From Peribacillus simplex (GTDB lineage Bacteria > Bacillota > Bacilli > Bacillales > DSM-1321): 64,000 nt of DNA. The stretch is taken from positions 310,001 to 374,000 of the forward strand of contig NZ_FTMX01000005.1 of the NCBI RefSeq assembly GCF_900156045.1, given 5' to 3'. The position numbers were made by a program, and so were the translations under genes. The notes beneath the pieces were generated by a model. The model saw only the letters and a program-made list of their open reading frames with translations, ran no database searches and was not told where the DNA came from. Below are positions 8,048-18,251 of this stretch, in pieces. Each line of letters starts with the position of its first letter. Within the stretch, counting starts at the first letter, position 1.

Positions 8048-9154
8048 TTAAATTACTTCCGCTTTTTTTATTACAGTAGGCTGTTTTAAACCAATAACTG
8101 ATTTTTCACTAGTAATTCTCACTTCTTTATCAGTTATGACATTTTCAACGATGGCTCCTTCTTCAATCACGCCTTTTTGCATGATGATGCTATTTTTTAT
8201 AATCGCACCTTTTTTCACCTTTACCCCACGGAATAGTATACTGTTTTCGACAGTCCCTTCAATATCACAACCATTGGCTATCAATGAATTGGTAACCTTC
8301 GAAGAACTTGAATATTTGGTTGGTGCCTCATGTTTGATTTTTGTATAAACATCCCAAGTATCCCCGAAGAAAGAACGGATTACCGAAGGGTTCAGGAAAT
8401 TCATATTACTGGAATGAAAGCTTTCAATTGAATGGATGAATGGCATATCTCCAGTAAAATTATACCCTTTGACTGTAAAACGATGGAGATTTGCCTTTAC
8501 AGCGTCTTTCAAAAAGTCATATTCCCCACTGGCAACACAGCTTTTGATCAAGTTCACCAATAGCGTTTTACTTATGATGAAGGTTTCTAGACAAACATGG
8601 TCACCAGGTCTAGGGATTGTATAAAAGCTAATGTCAGTAATGTCTTCATCCGAATCTACCGAGCAAGTGTGATAGATTGGTTTTTCAATCATTTCCCCCA
8701 CATAATCCTTATATACGACCGTGATATCCGCTTTTTGCTTTTTGTGATAATCAAGCACTTCATTAAAATCCAATTTGCATACATGGCTTCCAGGGGAAAT
8801 GATGACAGTATCTGCCTCTGCACGTTCGAAAAATTTAAGATGATCATAAAATTGTTTCATATCACCTGTTACCGTTTCATCCGGATGGATAGGGGGCAAA
8901 ATGTATAAGCCTCCTGAACGCCGAGCCAAGTTCCATTCTTTACCTGAGCCAAGATGATCCATAACAGAAAGATACTTTTCTTTTGGAAAAACGGCTACTT
9001 TTGATACGTCTGCATTAATGAGATTCGACATCGTAAAGTCAATCAAACGGTAGCGTCCACCAAATGGCACAGATGCTACATTTCGGTGAGCAGTCAGATC
9101 TTTTAAATGTTGTCTTTCATTGATTAAGTTAATAATACCCAACACATTTTCCAT
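8048..9154 (-). CDS. glgD: Glucose-1-phosphate adenylyltransferase, regulatory subunit GlgD
   Basis: 368 residues. It aligns by eye with GlgC (FGGRYRLIDFTMSNL, left-handed beta-helix repeats at the C-terminus such as IEGTVENSILFRGVKV) but lacks the catalytic [10 protein letters not shown] loop, having GIINLINERQHLKDL instead. That is the hallmark of GlgD, the non-catalytic partner that raises the activity of GlgC in Bacillaceae. It lies 21 bp after glgC in the operon. Confidence 0.95.
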   Translation of the reverse strand: MENVLGIINLINERQHLKDLTAHRNVASVPFGGRYRLIDFTMSNLINADVSKVAVFPKEKYLSVMDHLGSGKEWNLARRSGGLYILPPIHPDETVTGDMKQFYDHLKFFERAEADTVIISPGSHVCKLDFNEVLDYHKKQKADITVVYKDYVGEMIEKPIYHTCSVDSDEDITDISFYTIPRPGDHVCLETFIISKTLLVNLIKSCVASGEYDFLKDAVKANLHRFTVKGYNFTGDMPFIHSIESFHSSNMNFLNPSVIRSFFGDTWDVYTKIKHEAPTKYSSSSKVTNSLIANGCDIEGTVENSILFRGVKVKKGAIIKNSIIMQKGVIEEGAIVENVITDKEVRITSEKSVIGLKQPTVIKKAEVI

Positions 9155-9175
9155 AGCATCTTCCCCTTTTTCTAG

Positions 9176-10342
9176 TTAAGAGTGAGTGATCTTTTTTTTG
9201 TTTGGATTGATAATGGTCTGATTTTCACCAATTAAGGTAATATCGGATGTAATCGCTGAATTGCCAACTATGGCACCATCTTCTATAACACAATTGCTTG
9301 CTATGATGCTTCTTTCTATATGGACGTTTTCTCCAATCGTGACATTCGGCATGATGACTGAATCTTTTATGGTTGACCCATAGCCCACCTGTACATTATA
9401 GGATAAAACCGAATGTTCAATTTTCCCATGTATCATGCACCCTTCATTGATAAGCGACTGACTGACCTCGGCATCCGGCGATATATATTGCGGCGGATGA
9501 TTTGCATTGCGGGCAAAAATTTTCCATTGCTGGTCATCCAACTGGAAATTTGGCGTATCTTCCAATAAGTCCATATGTGCCTGCCAAAGGCTTTCGACCG
9601 TTCCGACATCTTTCCAATAATCATTAAAACGATAGGCATATAGCTTTTTTCGGTCTTCAAGCATTTTTGGAATGATGTTGCTTCCGAAATCATTGGAAGA
9701 ATTTTCATCCTTTTCATCATTTATTAAATACCGTCTTAAGGTTTTCCACTTGAAAAGATAAACTCCCATTGAAGCAAGATTACTCTTTGGATACTTTGGT
9801 TTTTCATCAAATTGAGTGATTTTATCATCATCATTGGTATTCATGATCCCGAAACGACTTGCTTCCTGCCACGGCACTTGAATGACGGCTATGGTTGCCT
9901 CTGCATTTTTTTCGATGTGATAATCCAGCATCTTACTGTAATCCATCTTATAAATATGGTCACCAGAGAGAATCAGTACATGTTCCGGATCATAGTTATC
10001 AATGTATTGGATATTTTGATAAACAGCGTTTGCCGTCCCTTTATACCATTCACCGCCTTCTTTCCCTTGGTAAGGGGGAAGTACGGAAACTCCGCCTACA
10101 TCCAGATCTAGGTCCCAAGCTTTGCCATTACCAACATAATCATTTAGAATCAATGGCTGGTATTGGGTCAGTACCCCAACCGTATCAATACCAGAATGAG
10201 TGCAGTTACTTAATGGAAAATCGATGATTCTATATTTACCGCCAAAGGGTACAGCTGGTTTTGCCAAACCGATTGTCAATTCACCTAACCTTGAACCCTG
10301 GCCTCCTGCCAATAACATTGCTATCCATTTTTTCGCTCCCAT
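9176..10342 (-). CDS. glgC: Glucose-1-phosphate adenylyltransferase, catalytic subunit
   Basis: 388 residues. The nucleotidyltransferase signature [14 protein letters not shown] is at residues ~10-23, followed by [31 protein letters not shown] (metal Asp) and a C-terminal beta-helix with hexapeptide repeats. It makes ADP-glucose from glucose 1-phosphate and ATP, the committed step of glycogen synthesis. Its ATG overlaps the glgB stop by one base (TAATG). Confidence 0.97.
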   Translation of the reverse strand: MGAKKWIAMLLAGGQGSRLGELTIGLAKPAVPFGGKYRIIDFPLSNCTHSGIDTVGVLTQYQPLILNDYVGNGKAWDLDLDVGGVSVLPPYQGKEGGEWYKGTANAVYQNIQYIDNYDPEHVLILSGDHIYKMDYSKMLDYHIEKNAEATIAVIQVPWQEASRFGIMNTNDDDKITQFDEKPKYPKSNLASMGVYLFKWKTLRRYLINDEKDENSSNDFGSNIIPKMLEDRKKLYAYRFNDYWKDVGTVESLWQAHMDLLEDTPNFQLDDQQWKIFARNANHPPQYISPDAEVSQSLINEGCMIHGKIEHSVLSYNVQVGYGSTIKDSVIMPNVTIGENVHIERSIIASNCVIEDGAIVGNSAITSDITLIGENQTIINPNKKKITHS

Positions 10343-12282
10343 TATTCGTTCACTCTCCCCCGTCTTTTTTTTGTTTGCTTCATAAAAATAGAAATGCCTA
10401 ATGGAGGTACTGTTATTTCCATGCTGAATGGTTGATTATGATATGGTTCCTTTTTGACATTAATGGGTTTTTCATTGATCTGACCTGATCCTCCGAAAGC
10501 AGCTGAATCACTGCTGAAGACCTCTATATATTTACCTTGGGATGGTACGCCTATTTGATATTGAGCATGTGTCTGCGCAGAAAAATTACAGACAACAATG
10601 CAATAATCGCCTTTGCGTTTACCTTTTCTCATAAAGGTAATGATACTCTGTTTACTATTGTTCGGATCTATCCACTCAAATCCCTCCTGGACATGATCCA
10701 GTCTCCAAAGGGAGGATGATTGCCTATAAAAATCCTGAAGGGTACGGAAGTAATAGGCCAGCTTTTCATGGGATTCATATTCCAAAAGAAGCCAATCCAA
10801 TTGTTCCTCATCTTTCCATTCTATGAACTGGCCAAATTCACCGCCCATAAATAGAAGCTTCTTTCCTGGATGTGTCATGAAATACCCAAATAGTAACCTT
10901 AAATTAGCGAATTTCTGCCAATAATCACCTGGCATCTTATTCAATAAAGACTTCTTGCCATGAACCACTTCATCATGTGAAAAGGGCAAGACGAAATTTT
11001 CTGAAAAAGCATAGAAAAATGAAAATGTTAAGAGACTATGATGATTTGGCCTTTCCCCCGTTTCAAGTTTCATATAACGAAGGATATCGTTAGTCCATCC
11101 CATATTCCATTTGTAATTAAAGCCCAGGCCGCCTATATCGGTAGGAGAAGTTATAAGTGGCCGGTCTGTTGCTTCTTCAGCCATCATTAATGCATTGGGA
11201 TATTTCTTGAAAACCACTTCGTTAAGTTTTTGCAAAAATTGTATGGCTTCCAGGTTTTCCTCACCGCCAAACTGGTTTTTCAGCTTGACCGGCAATGGAT
11301 TATCATGATTTAAGTAAACCATTGATGATACCGCATCGACTCGGATCCCATCAATATGGTATACATCCATCCAAAACAATACATTTGATATAAGGAAACT
11401 AATTACTTCCGGTTTGGTAAAATCAAAGTTGTATGTCCCCCATAACGGGCGATCTGCCCTAGTATAATCAATTGGTTCATAGAGGGGCGTACCATCGAAA
11501 CGGGAAAGTCCATGCGCGTCTTTACAAAAATGGGCGGGAACCCAGTCAAGAATTACACCTATGCCCTTTTGGTGGCAAAGGTTTATTAAATATTTAAAAT
11601 CTTCCGGCGAGCCGTAACGACTAGTTACAGAATAATAGCCCGTGACCTGGTATCCCCACGATTTATCAAATGGGTGTTCCATTATGGCCATGATTTCAAT
11701 ATGTGTAAAACTATTATCAATCACATAATCAACCAATCTATCAGCCAATTCACGGTACGAATAAAATTCGCCATCTTCTTTCTGTTTCCATGTACCGGGG
11801 TGCACTTCATAAATGGACATGGGTTTATGATAAATATTTTCCTTTTTCCTATCGGCTATCCACTTCGAATCTTGCCATTCAAAATTATCCAGACTTTTAA
11901 TGACCGAGGCTGTATTGGGTCTGACTTCCGAATAAAAGGCATATGGATCGGCTTTTAGGATTCGTTTATTTCCAGGTGTATGTATTTCGTATTTATAGAG
12001 TTCCCCTTCTTGTAGTCCTGGTACGAATAACACCCAGATACCTGATCGCTCGATCCGTTTCATCGCATGATCTTTTCCGTTCCAATTATTAAAATTACCG
12101 ACTACTGAAACTTGCTTGGCATGGGGGGCCCAAACGGCGAAGCGTACTCCTTCTTTACCTAATGATGTTACAATGTGTGCCCCAAGCATTTTATAGCTTT
12201 CATAAAGGGTGCCTTCATGAAACAAATATAAATCGAAATCGCTTGGATAAATCTCTTGTAGCTGGTCCATAATTGTACTCAA
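10342..12282 (-). CDS. glgB: 1,4-alpha-glucan branching enzyme
   Basis: 646 residues. An N-terminal CBM48 domain ([18 protein letters not shown]) is followed by a GH13 barrel with the four conserved regions, including DWVPAHF, the nucleophile in [13 protein letters not shown], the general acid in MMAEEATD and [13 protein letters not shown]. It introduces alpha-1,6 branches into glycogen. First gene of the glg operon; about 250 bp of AT-rich DNA precede it with no gene, and GGAGGGG precedes the ATG. Confidence 0.97.
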   Translation of the reverse strand: MSTIMDQLQEIYPSDFDLYLFHEGTLYESYKMLGAHIVTSLGKEGVRFAVWAPHAKQVSVVGNFNNWNGKDHAMKRIERSGIWVLFVPGLQEGELYKYEIHTPGNKRILKADPYAFYSEVRPNTASVIKSLDNFEWQDSKWIADRKKENIYHKPMSIYEVHPGTWKQKEDGEFYSYRELADRLVDYVIDNSFTHIEIMAIMEHPFDKSWGYQVTGYYSVTSRYGSPEDFKYLINLCHQKGIGVILDWVPAHFCKDAHGLSRFDGTPLYEPIDYTRADRPLWGTYNFDFTKPEVISFLISNVLFWMDVYHIDGIRVDAVSSMVYLNHDNPLPVKLKNQFGGEENLEAIQFLQKLNEVVFKKYPNALMMAEEATDRPLITSPTDIGGLGFNYKWNMGWTNDILRYMKLETGERPNHHSLLTFSFFYAFSENFVLPFSHDEVVHGKKSLLNKMPGDYWQKFANLRLLFGYFMTHPGKKLLFMGGEFGQFIEWKDEEQLDWLLLEYESHEKLAYYFRTLQDFYRQSSSLWRLDHVQEGFEWIDPNNSKQSIITFMRKGKRKGDYCIVVCNFSAQTHAQYQIGVPSQGKYIEVFSSDSAAFGGSGQINEKPINVKKEPYHNQPFSMEITVPPLGISIFMKQTKKRRGRVNE

Positions 12283-12477
12283 TAAAACCCCTCCATCAGT
12301 ATTAACTCGATAGTATTTTACCTATCTTTCCCCAGTTATTATATATATTCGATGAAAATGATATTAATCCTTCAAATGGAGGTGAAGTTATTGTTATAAA
12401 TAGCCGTTTTTTTGTAAATTAAAACATTTTTTTGAGGAAAATAGACATTTATTGTAAAAATATTATTATACCAATAA

Positions 12478-12511
12478 AAGCTCCCCCCATTTTTTTGGAA
12501 AGAGCTTTAAG
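12478..12511 (-). terminator. Terminator after the GH15-like gene
   Basis: On the minus strand AAAGCTCTTTCC pairs with GGGGGGAGCTTT (several G-U pairs) and is followed by TTTTATT. Confidence 0.75.
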
Positions 12512-12529
12512 GTATCGTGTATGAATGCT

Positions 12530-13543
12530 TCATGTTATATGTTCAGTTCGAATCACGGAAGTCTTCGTCAAAAATAAATAGGATAATGAGACTGACCATG
12601 CCAAAGGAGTATTCTTGTTTGGAATATTACTGCCTCCTATATATAATTCGGGTACTTCCCAACTTTCCGGTATGATCATTTTCGTTTTATCCATATATTC
12701 CTTAACTTTGTTCATCATTCCAAGTTCAAGGTAGCATAAGCCTAACCATGGAAGCCCGAAACACCATTCCGCTTCTTGACCGTCATTATAATAAAGGTCC
12801 TTTTCATATCTTATACAACCATTTGTTCTTTCTAGGCGCTCTGTGACATTCTTCAATATTTTAAGTGCTATTTCACGGTCTACCAGCCGATAAGGATAAA
12901 TTAAGGACAAAAGGGCTAAATCCGTCTCTTTTGAATAACTTTCCCTTGGAAGCAAGAAACGAAGAGTTTCTTCCCCCTTTTTAATCAGTTCTTCCTTGAC
13001 ATTGACCAGCATTTTGACTGAATTCAAACCAGCAACACATGCACCTATGCTTGAAGCGTGGATTTCTATATTTTCTTCCCACATCCCGTTATCTTCCGAC
13101 TGCCAATATTGCAGGCATTCCAAGTAATTGACCAACTTTTGAACAATTTGTAAATCACGTTGATTTCTCATCACCTTTTTACCATGCCTATATCCTTCAC
13201 CGACACCCCATAAAAAGGCACCTATCGCATCATTTTGGGCATGGCCCCACTCATCGGGCAGTTCTTTAAGCTCAGTGGAATACCTTGCATGAATATGTTC
13301 ATATAGAAACTGGGGTTTCTGTTCCGTATGAATATCTATCTTCCACTCATAGGATTGAAATAAGTCGAATAAAGCATGATATGCTTTCTCGTAACGATTG
13401 GATGGATCATTTATAAAAGGTAATACTGTATAAACGACATCCCTTATCCATACATAATTATAATCATCGGAAACGCTTGCAGTATATGCGCCATTAGGAA
13501 GCCGCATGCGATCCAGAACCTCTAGTGCACCATTTACATTCAT
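12530..13543 (-). CDS. GH15-like glycoside hydrolase (glucoamylase / phosphorylase-kinase-type helical barrel)
   Basis: 337 residues, shorter than secreted glucoamylases and with no signal peptide, so it acts in the cytoplasm. YVWIRDVVYT (residues ~27-36) and EDNGMWEE are typical of the GH15 (alpha/alpha)6 barrel, the latter carrying the probable general acid, and TPLAWSVSLSYLFL resembles the C-terminal substrate loop. Placement upstream of the glycogen operon in the same direction suggests it trims glycogen or maltodextrins; exact substrate is unproven. A terminator separates it from glgB. GGAGGTG precedes the ATG. Confidence 0.78.
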   Translation of the reverse strand: MNVNGALEVLDRMRLPNGAYTASVSDDYNYVWIRDVVYTVLPFINDPSNRYEKAYHALFDLFQSYEWKIDIHTEQKPQFLYEHIHARYSTELKELPDEWGHAQNDAIGAFLWGVGEGYRHGKKVMRNQRDLQIVQKLVNYLECLQYWQSEDNGMWEENIEIHASSIGACVAGLNSVKMLVNVKEELIKKGEETLRFLLPRESYSKETDLALLSLIYPYRLVDREIALKILKNVTERLERTNGCIRYEKDLYYNDGQEAEWCFGLPWLGLCYLELGMMNKVKEYMDKTKMIIPESWEVPELYIGGSNIPNKNTPLAWSVSLSYLFLTKTSVIRTEHIT

Positions 13544-13627
13544 TAATTGAGCACCTCCATAATAATTTGCTTATTCCCATTGTTGACAGACTCCCATTTT
13601 CTAAACGTTTGTTGTTTCATTTTCAAT

Positions 13628-13642
13628 TAGAAGCGCTTTCAA
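13628..13642 (-). promoter_or_regulatory. Possible CcpA (cre) site upstream of the GH15-like gene
   Basis: Minus strand TTGAAAGCGCTTCTA matches the cre consensus WTGNAANCGNWNNCW at all but one fixed position. It overlaps a possible -10 (TCTAAT, with TTGGTT 18 bp upstream), so it would repress the gene in glucose. Confidence 0.55.
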
Positions 13643-13814
13643 TTCAGCTAACCAAAACAATTTTTCAGAAGTACATTCACCTTAGTTTATGTACTCACTG
13701 CCCTTTTTGATAATCAAGCTTCCAATGTTCATTAAAAAGCGTCATTTGCCTAACCGAAATGAACGATCTCAAAAAGCTGCCGGTTGGGAAATATGTTCTT
13801 TGGGAAATAAAAAC

Positions 13815-13838
13815 CCAGTAATGGCAATCCATTACTGG
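13815..13838 (-). terminator. Terminator after azlCD
   Basis: Perfect stem CCAGTAATGG/CCATTACTGG with a 4-nt loop, followed on the minus strand by GTTTTTATTT. Confidence 0.88.
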
Positions 13839-13873
13839 TTATATCGGCCTAGCATTTAAATGTTTAGTACTTA

Positions 13874-14200
13874 TTAAAAGAAAAATCGTAATATCATCAA
13901 GGAAAGCACGCCAATCAAAACCGTACCCAATAGACTTCTCGTAAAAATGGCAACCATGAAAGCTGGTAAAGCTGCGGTCAAATTCAACGCATTATCTTTA
14001 ATTGAAAAGACCTGTTCCGATAATAGAAGTTCTTGAGCCAACAACGCCGCCATTACAGCCACTGGCACATGCTTTAACCAATCAATGCCCCACTTTGGAA
14101 TCTCCATTTTACTAAGCAATACTAAAGGAACGACTCTAGGTATGAAAGTTACAATCGAAATTCCTACAATGACAGCAAGGATATATCCGCTTATTTCCAC
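13874..14200 (-). CDS. azlD: Branched-chain amino acid transport small subunit, AzlD family
   Basis: 108 residues with four hydrophobic segments, typical of AzlD, the small partner of AzlC in export of branched-chain amino acids and their analogues. TFIPRVVPL near residue 18 is the family signature. It starts with GTG inside the end of azlC (10-base overlap), so translation is coupled. Confidence 0.92.
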   Translation of the reverse strand: MEISGYILAVIVGISIVTFIPRVVPLVLLSKMEIPKWGIDWLKHVPVAVMAALLAQELLLSEQVFSIKDNALNLTAALPAFMVAIFTRSLLGTVLIGVLSLMILRFFF

Positions 14201-14931
14201 CTGCCAATCACCATCCCTATCGTTGAAGCTACAACAGTTGCCACTATGACTCCAGTACTGCCAGGAAAGAAGAAACTTGCTGCAACAACGATTAATATGC
14301 TGCTAAAAGCGACTGCAAGATCTATAAAAATGTCCTTTTTACTTAATATTTGCAAAACTAAAAGGCCGATAAACATCGCTGGCAGGGCGAAGTCCATTCC
14401 ATATTTTTCGGGATCTGGAATCCATTGGCCAAAGAAACCGCCAGCCATATTTGCAATGAACCAATTTAAATAGGCTGCAAGATTCAGACCAAGCATCCAT
14501 TTATAATCAAGTTGTTTCCTCTTCTGTGCCATCGTGACGGCCACTCCAAACGTTTCATCAGTTAATAAGGATCCGGTTATCAGGTTTTGTTTCAAACTTT
14601 GCTGCCTGAAATATGGAGCCAATGCAGCACTAAGTAATAGATGGCGACTGTTAACAAAAAAAATCGTAAAAATAATGGCCGATACTGGATGACTTGCAGC
14701 TATCATCCCCGCAGCTATGAATTGACCAGACCCTGCATAGAGTAAAAGCGACATTAGTGCCACTTCAATCATACTTAATCCTGACGTTTTTTCGACGACC
14801 CCTGCAGCAAAACCGATACTTAGGTATCCCAATAATGTAGGAATGCAATCTTTTACTCCTTCCCAAAAGCCTTCCCCATCATTGACCTCGGAAAATCCAT
14901 CGCTTTTCCATTCAGCACTATCCTGACTCAT
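14191..14931 (-). CDS. azlC: Branched-chain amino acid exporter, AzlC family
   Basis: 246 residues: a charged N-terminal tail of ~28 residues, then about seven membrane helices with the AzlC hallmarks LGYLSIGFAAGVV and YAGSGQFIAAGM, and FFVNSRHLLLSAAL. Works with AzlD. The B. subtilis azl operon is under AzlB control, but no AzlB-like regulator is present here. It sits 21 bp downstream of the DNA glycosylase gene, so the three may be cotranscribed. Confidence 0.93.
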   Translation of the reverse strand: MSQDSAEWKSDGFSEVNDGEGFWEGVKDCIPTLLGYLSIGFAAGVVEKTSGLSMIEVALMSLLLYAGSGQFIAAGMIAASHPVSAIIFTIFFVNSRHLLLSAALAPYFRQQSLKQNLITGSLLTDETFGVAVTMAQKRKQLDYKWMLGLNLAAYLNWFIANMAGGFFGQWIPDPEKYGMDFALPAMFIGLLVLQILSKKDIFIDLAVAFSSILIVVAASFFFPGSTGVIVATVVASTIGMVIGRWK

Positions 14932-14952
14932 ATAATTCCACCCTTGTTTTAA

Positions 14953-15471
14953 TCAATTGCTTTTCAGCTTGCCAAGCAGAATTGGCAACTCACTATATAT
15001 TTTGATGATCTCTTCCATCGGCATTCTAACTAAACCGCTTGAGGAAGGGGCAACGAATTCAATGGTCTCATTCAATGAAGGTTCTTCTTGCAGTCCCCAA
15101 GAGATTTTTCGTAATTGACGATATTCCTGATAGACACCCTTGCCTACAAAACAGACGAGTTTAGGTTTATACTTTGCAATTTTCCTTTTTAATTGCTTCC
15201 TTCCTTTTATGTACTCTTCTTTAGTGATTTCGTCCGCACCTTTTGTAGGCCTTGAAACGATATTGGTAAAACCATAACCTAGTTCCAGTAAAGACGAGTC
15301 TTCGGTTGGTTCATATTTCCTTGGCGTCAACCCGGACTCGAAGAGGATTTTCCAAAAGCGATTGTTTGGATTCGCATAATGATGGCCAGTCTGGCCTGAA
15401 CGAATGCTTGGATTGAAACCTACGAACAAAATATCCAAATCTTCCTTTAAATGATCAGAGATGCCTTCCAT
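14953..15471 (-). CDS. mug: G/U mismatch-specific DNA glycosylase (Mug/TDG family)
   Basis: 172 residues, matching the family length. GFNPS at residues 18-22 is the active-site motif (GINPG in E. coli Mug), followed by HHYANPNNRFWKIL and the C-terminal intercalation loop APSSSGLVRM (family NPSGLSR). It removes uracil or damaged thymine opposite G in base-excision repair. GGAG lies upstream of the ATG. Confidence 0.92.
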   Translation of the reverse strand: MEGISDHLKEDLDILFVGFNPSIRSGQTGHHYANPNNRFWKILFESGLTPRKYEPTEDSSLLELGYGFTNIVSRPTKGADEITKEEYIKGRKQLKRKIAKYKPKLVCFVGKGVYQEYRQLRKISWGLQEEPSLNETIEFVAPSSSGLVRMPMEEIIKIYSELPILLGKLKSN

Positions 15472-16578
15472 ATTAAAACTCCTTTTAAAATTTGCTATTT
15501 AATCATTGTACAAAACTGAAAAATATTTAACTACCTTTTCCGCCATTTTCATAACTTATATCCAAAAACTAAAAACGTTTTGAAAAGAATGAACGATCTT
15601 AGCTAAATAGGTGAAAACATGACAAATTGAATATTAAGGCTCTTTTCGTAAAGATTGTCTTTTTTAAAACGAAACGATTTAAGGTTGATTGGAGCGCAAG
15701 TGCGAGACTCCTGCGGGAGCAGCGGGACAGGTGAGACCCCACAGGCGTTTACCCCGAGGAGGCTCACCGCCCGCCCCGCGGAAAGCGAGCATCGGGAGGG
15801 GAAATCAACCACACCGCTTTACTTGGTAAATAGCAACAAAGTATGCGAAAACAGCCAATATTAAAAACCCACCGCTCCTAAAAAATTCCGTTCATGACTT
15901 CTTCAAGGGAAACACTTCCAAAAATAAAGTTATAAAAGGTTTTTAACAGTTTACAAATGCCGCGGTTCCAGTTAGTGAACCGGTAAAACATATACAGCCA
16001 ATTTTCCCAAAGAACATTTCAGTAAATGCAATGGAATTGATAACCGGTCTCTCCCATTCCCCTTCAGTGAAATTATGAAGAAAAATGAATATCCTCTGAA
16101 TGCCAAAATCTATACTGCATCAGGACAACCAACCCTGCATAAAGCAAACGCCTGAATGCTTTTAATCAAAGCTTGAAATTCGATAGAAAAAAATATAACA
16201 AACATTATATTAAATGAAAGTACAATTTAATCATTTGAACTAAAAGCAGGACATAAATTAATGGTTCTGCTGCTATTCTAAAATCAGGAAATCTTTCACG
16301 ATGGCTGACTTTATTAAAGGGGATACTATTGATTCTTTTGTTAGGAGAATAGATTGGGGGCTTAAGTCTCTCGATAATTAAGACAATTAGAAAAATGGGG
16401 CCAGAAAATAAATGAATCTATTACATGGGATCAAGAACCTTTATTAAAACAGCAACAGCTTTAAAAGGGGAATCCAATTTGGCAAATGACTTTACTCGTA
16501 GGCATTTATGTACCTACGAGTTATTATGTTACGTTTCAGAATATGCTTTTGTGTATTCGCTTCTTTCAAACTCGGGAA
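15472..16578. other. 1.1-kb region without an intact gene
   Basis: Contains a 128-bp GC-rich repeat (15683-15810), a 9-bp hairpin ACTCGTAGG/CCTACGAGT (16494-16521) near the end of the TauE gene, and several short open frames with coding-like composition (for example 15965-16075, 16076-16155 and 16303-16380) in different phases. The latter may be remnants of decayed genes but none could be assigned to a family. Confidence 0.55.
15683..15810. repeat. GC-rich Bacillaceae intergenic repeat
   Basis: Bounded by an 8-bp inverted repeat GGTTGATT (15683-15690) and AATCAACC (15803-15810). The interior holds GCGAGACTCCTGCGGGAGCA, GGTGAGACCCC, GAGGAGGCTCACCG and CCCCGCGGAAAGCGAGC, strongly self-complementary and far richer in GC than its surroundings. 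I recognise this sequence type from intergenic regions of many Bacillus relatives; its function is unknown. A shorter copy lies at 49541-49620. Confidence 0.8.
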
Positions 16579-17478
16579 TCAGGAAACATTCTGACGTTGT
16601 TCGATATGATCATGTTTTCTTGCATTGGACATCTTATTGATGGTAAGAAGTATTCCAGAAAGCCATATAATCACGATGCCTGTATAGATATATATATGGG
16701 CTTCAATCGGAATCCATGTAGCTAATAATGTTCTTACATTGATTAAGATAATGAAACCACCCACTAAAACACCCATTAATTGAGCAGGTAGCATCCTGAC
16801 GAGCCAGGCTGCAATCGGTGCGGCAATCACTCCACCCATTATCAACGCTACGACCCAAAGCCAATTGACAGCTTCCCATCCAAGCGAAATGATAAAACCA
16901 AGACTTCCGAAGAAAGCAATTGCAAATTCACTCGTATCTACAGTCCCTACGGCTTTTCTCGCCGTCATGCCTTTTTTTGACAATAAAACGGGCGTTGCAA
17001 TCGGCCCCCATCCGCCTCCGCCTGTTGCATCACAAAAGCCTGCAAAAAGGCCTAACGGAATGGATTGTTTTGCGGTCAATGGCTTTACGATTTCATTTTC
17101 CTTCGATGGTTTAAAAATAAATAAAAAGCGGAATAAAACGTAAACACCAAGGCCAAATAAAAATATGGCAATATACGGTTTTGCTAATTCGGCAGGCAGG
17201 TTGCTCAGGAAACATGCACCTACAAATGCACCAACAGAACCTGGAATGATCAAACGATAGACCATATTTCTATCCACGTTCCCAAACTTTATATGCGAAG
17301 CTCCTGATACTGCTGTGGTCACTACTTCCGATAAATGAACGGATGCGGATGCTACTGCAGGGGCAATCCCGAATGTCAACAATAAGGAAGTGGAACTCAC
17401 TCCATACCCCATTCCAAGCGAACCATCGATTAATTGGGCTAAAAACCCGATAAAGGCTAAAACGATTAACTTTTTCAT
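16579..17478 (-). CDS. Sulfite exporter TauE/SafE family protein
   Basis: 299 residues with about eight membrane helices and the family features DGSLGMGYGVSS near residue 19 and GFCDATGGGGWGPI in the middle. Members export or import small sulfur-containing anions. The gene follows sirC in the same direction but beyond a terminator. Its position next to the sulfate assimilation operon, which lacks a permease gene, makes it a candidate sulfate importer or sulfite exporter; direction is inference. AAGGGGAATGTC precedes ATG. Confidence 0.85.
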   Translation of the reverse strand: MKKLIVLAFIGFLAQLIDGSLGMGYGVSSTSLLLTFGIAPAVASASVHLSEVVTTAVSGASHIKFGNVDRNMVYRLIIPGSVGAFVGACFLSNLPAELAKPYIAIFLFGLGVYVLFRFLFIFKPSKENEIVKPLTAKQSIPLGLFAGFCDATGGGGWGPIATPVLLSKKGMTARKAVGTVDTSEFAIAFFGSLGFIISLGWEAVNWLWVVALIMGGVIAAPIAAWLVRMLPAQLMGVLVGGFIILINVRTLLATWIPIEAHIYIYTGIVIIWLSGILLTINKMSNARKHDHIEQRQNVS

Positions 17479-17563
17479 GACATTCCCCTTTTTTTACTAA
17501 AATAGAACCTAACTAACATCGACCCTACGGTACCGTTTGCCTGATTTCCGTTAAGACACAAAG

Positions 17564-17605
17564 AGGCACCTAACCAAAATGAAATGACATGTTGGTTAGG
17601 TGCCT
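17564..17605 (-). terminator. Terminator after the sulfur operon
   Basis: Stem AGGCACCTAACCAA/TTGGTTAGGTGCCT, 14 bp perfect, 14-nt loop. The T-rich side is stronger on the plus strand (CAGTTTTTCTG), but the position just after sirC points to a role for the minus-strand operon. Confidence 0.75.
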
Positions 17606-17618
17606 TCAGTTTTTCTGA

Positions 17619-18251
17619 TCAGCCCAATGATATATTTTCTTCAGCCTCTACTGGTAAAAGCCTAGCTAAAAACCGATATCTTTCTTTTAGGGAATATTTA
17701 TAAATATCCTCTATTGAATCTTTCAATAACTTGGATTTTTCCTCTTTTGTAAATGAACCATTCTTAATTATCATCCTTGCTTCAAAAAGAAATTCAAGAT
17801 ATTCTTCATATGATTCATCATATACTTTACCTAAGTCATTCCGAATTTTTTTTGCGAGCGTTGGACTTGCTCCATTGGTAGAAACACTTATAGAAAGCAT
17901 ACCTCTCTTCAATGTCGCCGGTATATGAAAATTACCCAGCTCATGATCACTGATTACGTTCACCAACTGACTTTGGGATGCATTCTCGTAAACTCGTTCA
18001 TTAACTTCAGTAGAGTTTGTTGCAACAATGATTAAAAACGCATCTTTATAGTCTGTTTCTTCCACTTCTTTAAGTAAAACTCGAATCTTACCTTCTTTCT
18101 CCAACAGTTGAAAACCTGTGCATATCTCGGGGCTTACGACTGTCACTTCAGCACCAGCTTCCAATAATGGACCCGCTTTAAAGAACCCTATTTTACCACC
18201 GCCGATGATGACACACTTTCTTTTCTCAATGTTAAGCGTAATTGGATACAT
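17619..18251 (-). CDS. sirC: Precorrin-2 dehydrogenase (SirC/YlnF, siroheme synthesis)
   Basis: 210 residues from ATG 18251, chosen because GGGAGG lies six bases upstream; an upstream GTG at 18266 has no room for a ribosome site. The N-terminal NAD-binding domain shows VIIGGGKIGFFKAGPLLEAGAEVTVVSP, and the middle carries TNGASPTLAKKIRNDLGK. It oxidises precorrin-2 to sirohydrochlorin, the second step of siroheme synthesis. It lacks the methyltransferase half of E. coli CysG, supplied here by sumT. The start overlaps the end of sirB by 20 bases. Confidence 0.93.
   Translation of the reverse strand: MYPITLNIEKRKCVIIGGGKIGFFKAGPLLEAGAEVTVVSPEICTGFQLLEKEGKIRVLLKEVEETDYKDAFLIIVATNSTEVNERVYENASQSQLVNVISDHELGNFHIPATLKRGMLSISVSTNGASPTLAKKIRNDLGKVYDESYEEYLEFLFEARMIIKNGSFTKEEKSKLLKDSIEDIYKYSLKERYRFLARLLPVEAEENISLG

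Larger units (their letters stand above)
13544..13873. other. Intergenic region between azlD and the GH15-like gene
   Basis: Holds the GH15 upstream region with a cre-like site and the azlD terminator. No additional gene is seen. Confidence 0.7.

Noticed and set aside
15603-15864. Open frames on both strands across the GC-rich repeat
   Set aside because: They exist because the repeat is GC-rich and self-complementary; there is no ribosome site and the predicted peptides are low-complexity Arg/Pro/Cys mixtures.
16494-16521. Hairpin ACTCGTAGG/CCTACGAGT as the TauE terminator
   Set aside because: Good stem but no T-run on the minus strand and 58 bp past the stop; not strong enough to list as a terminator.
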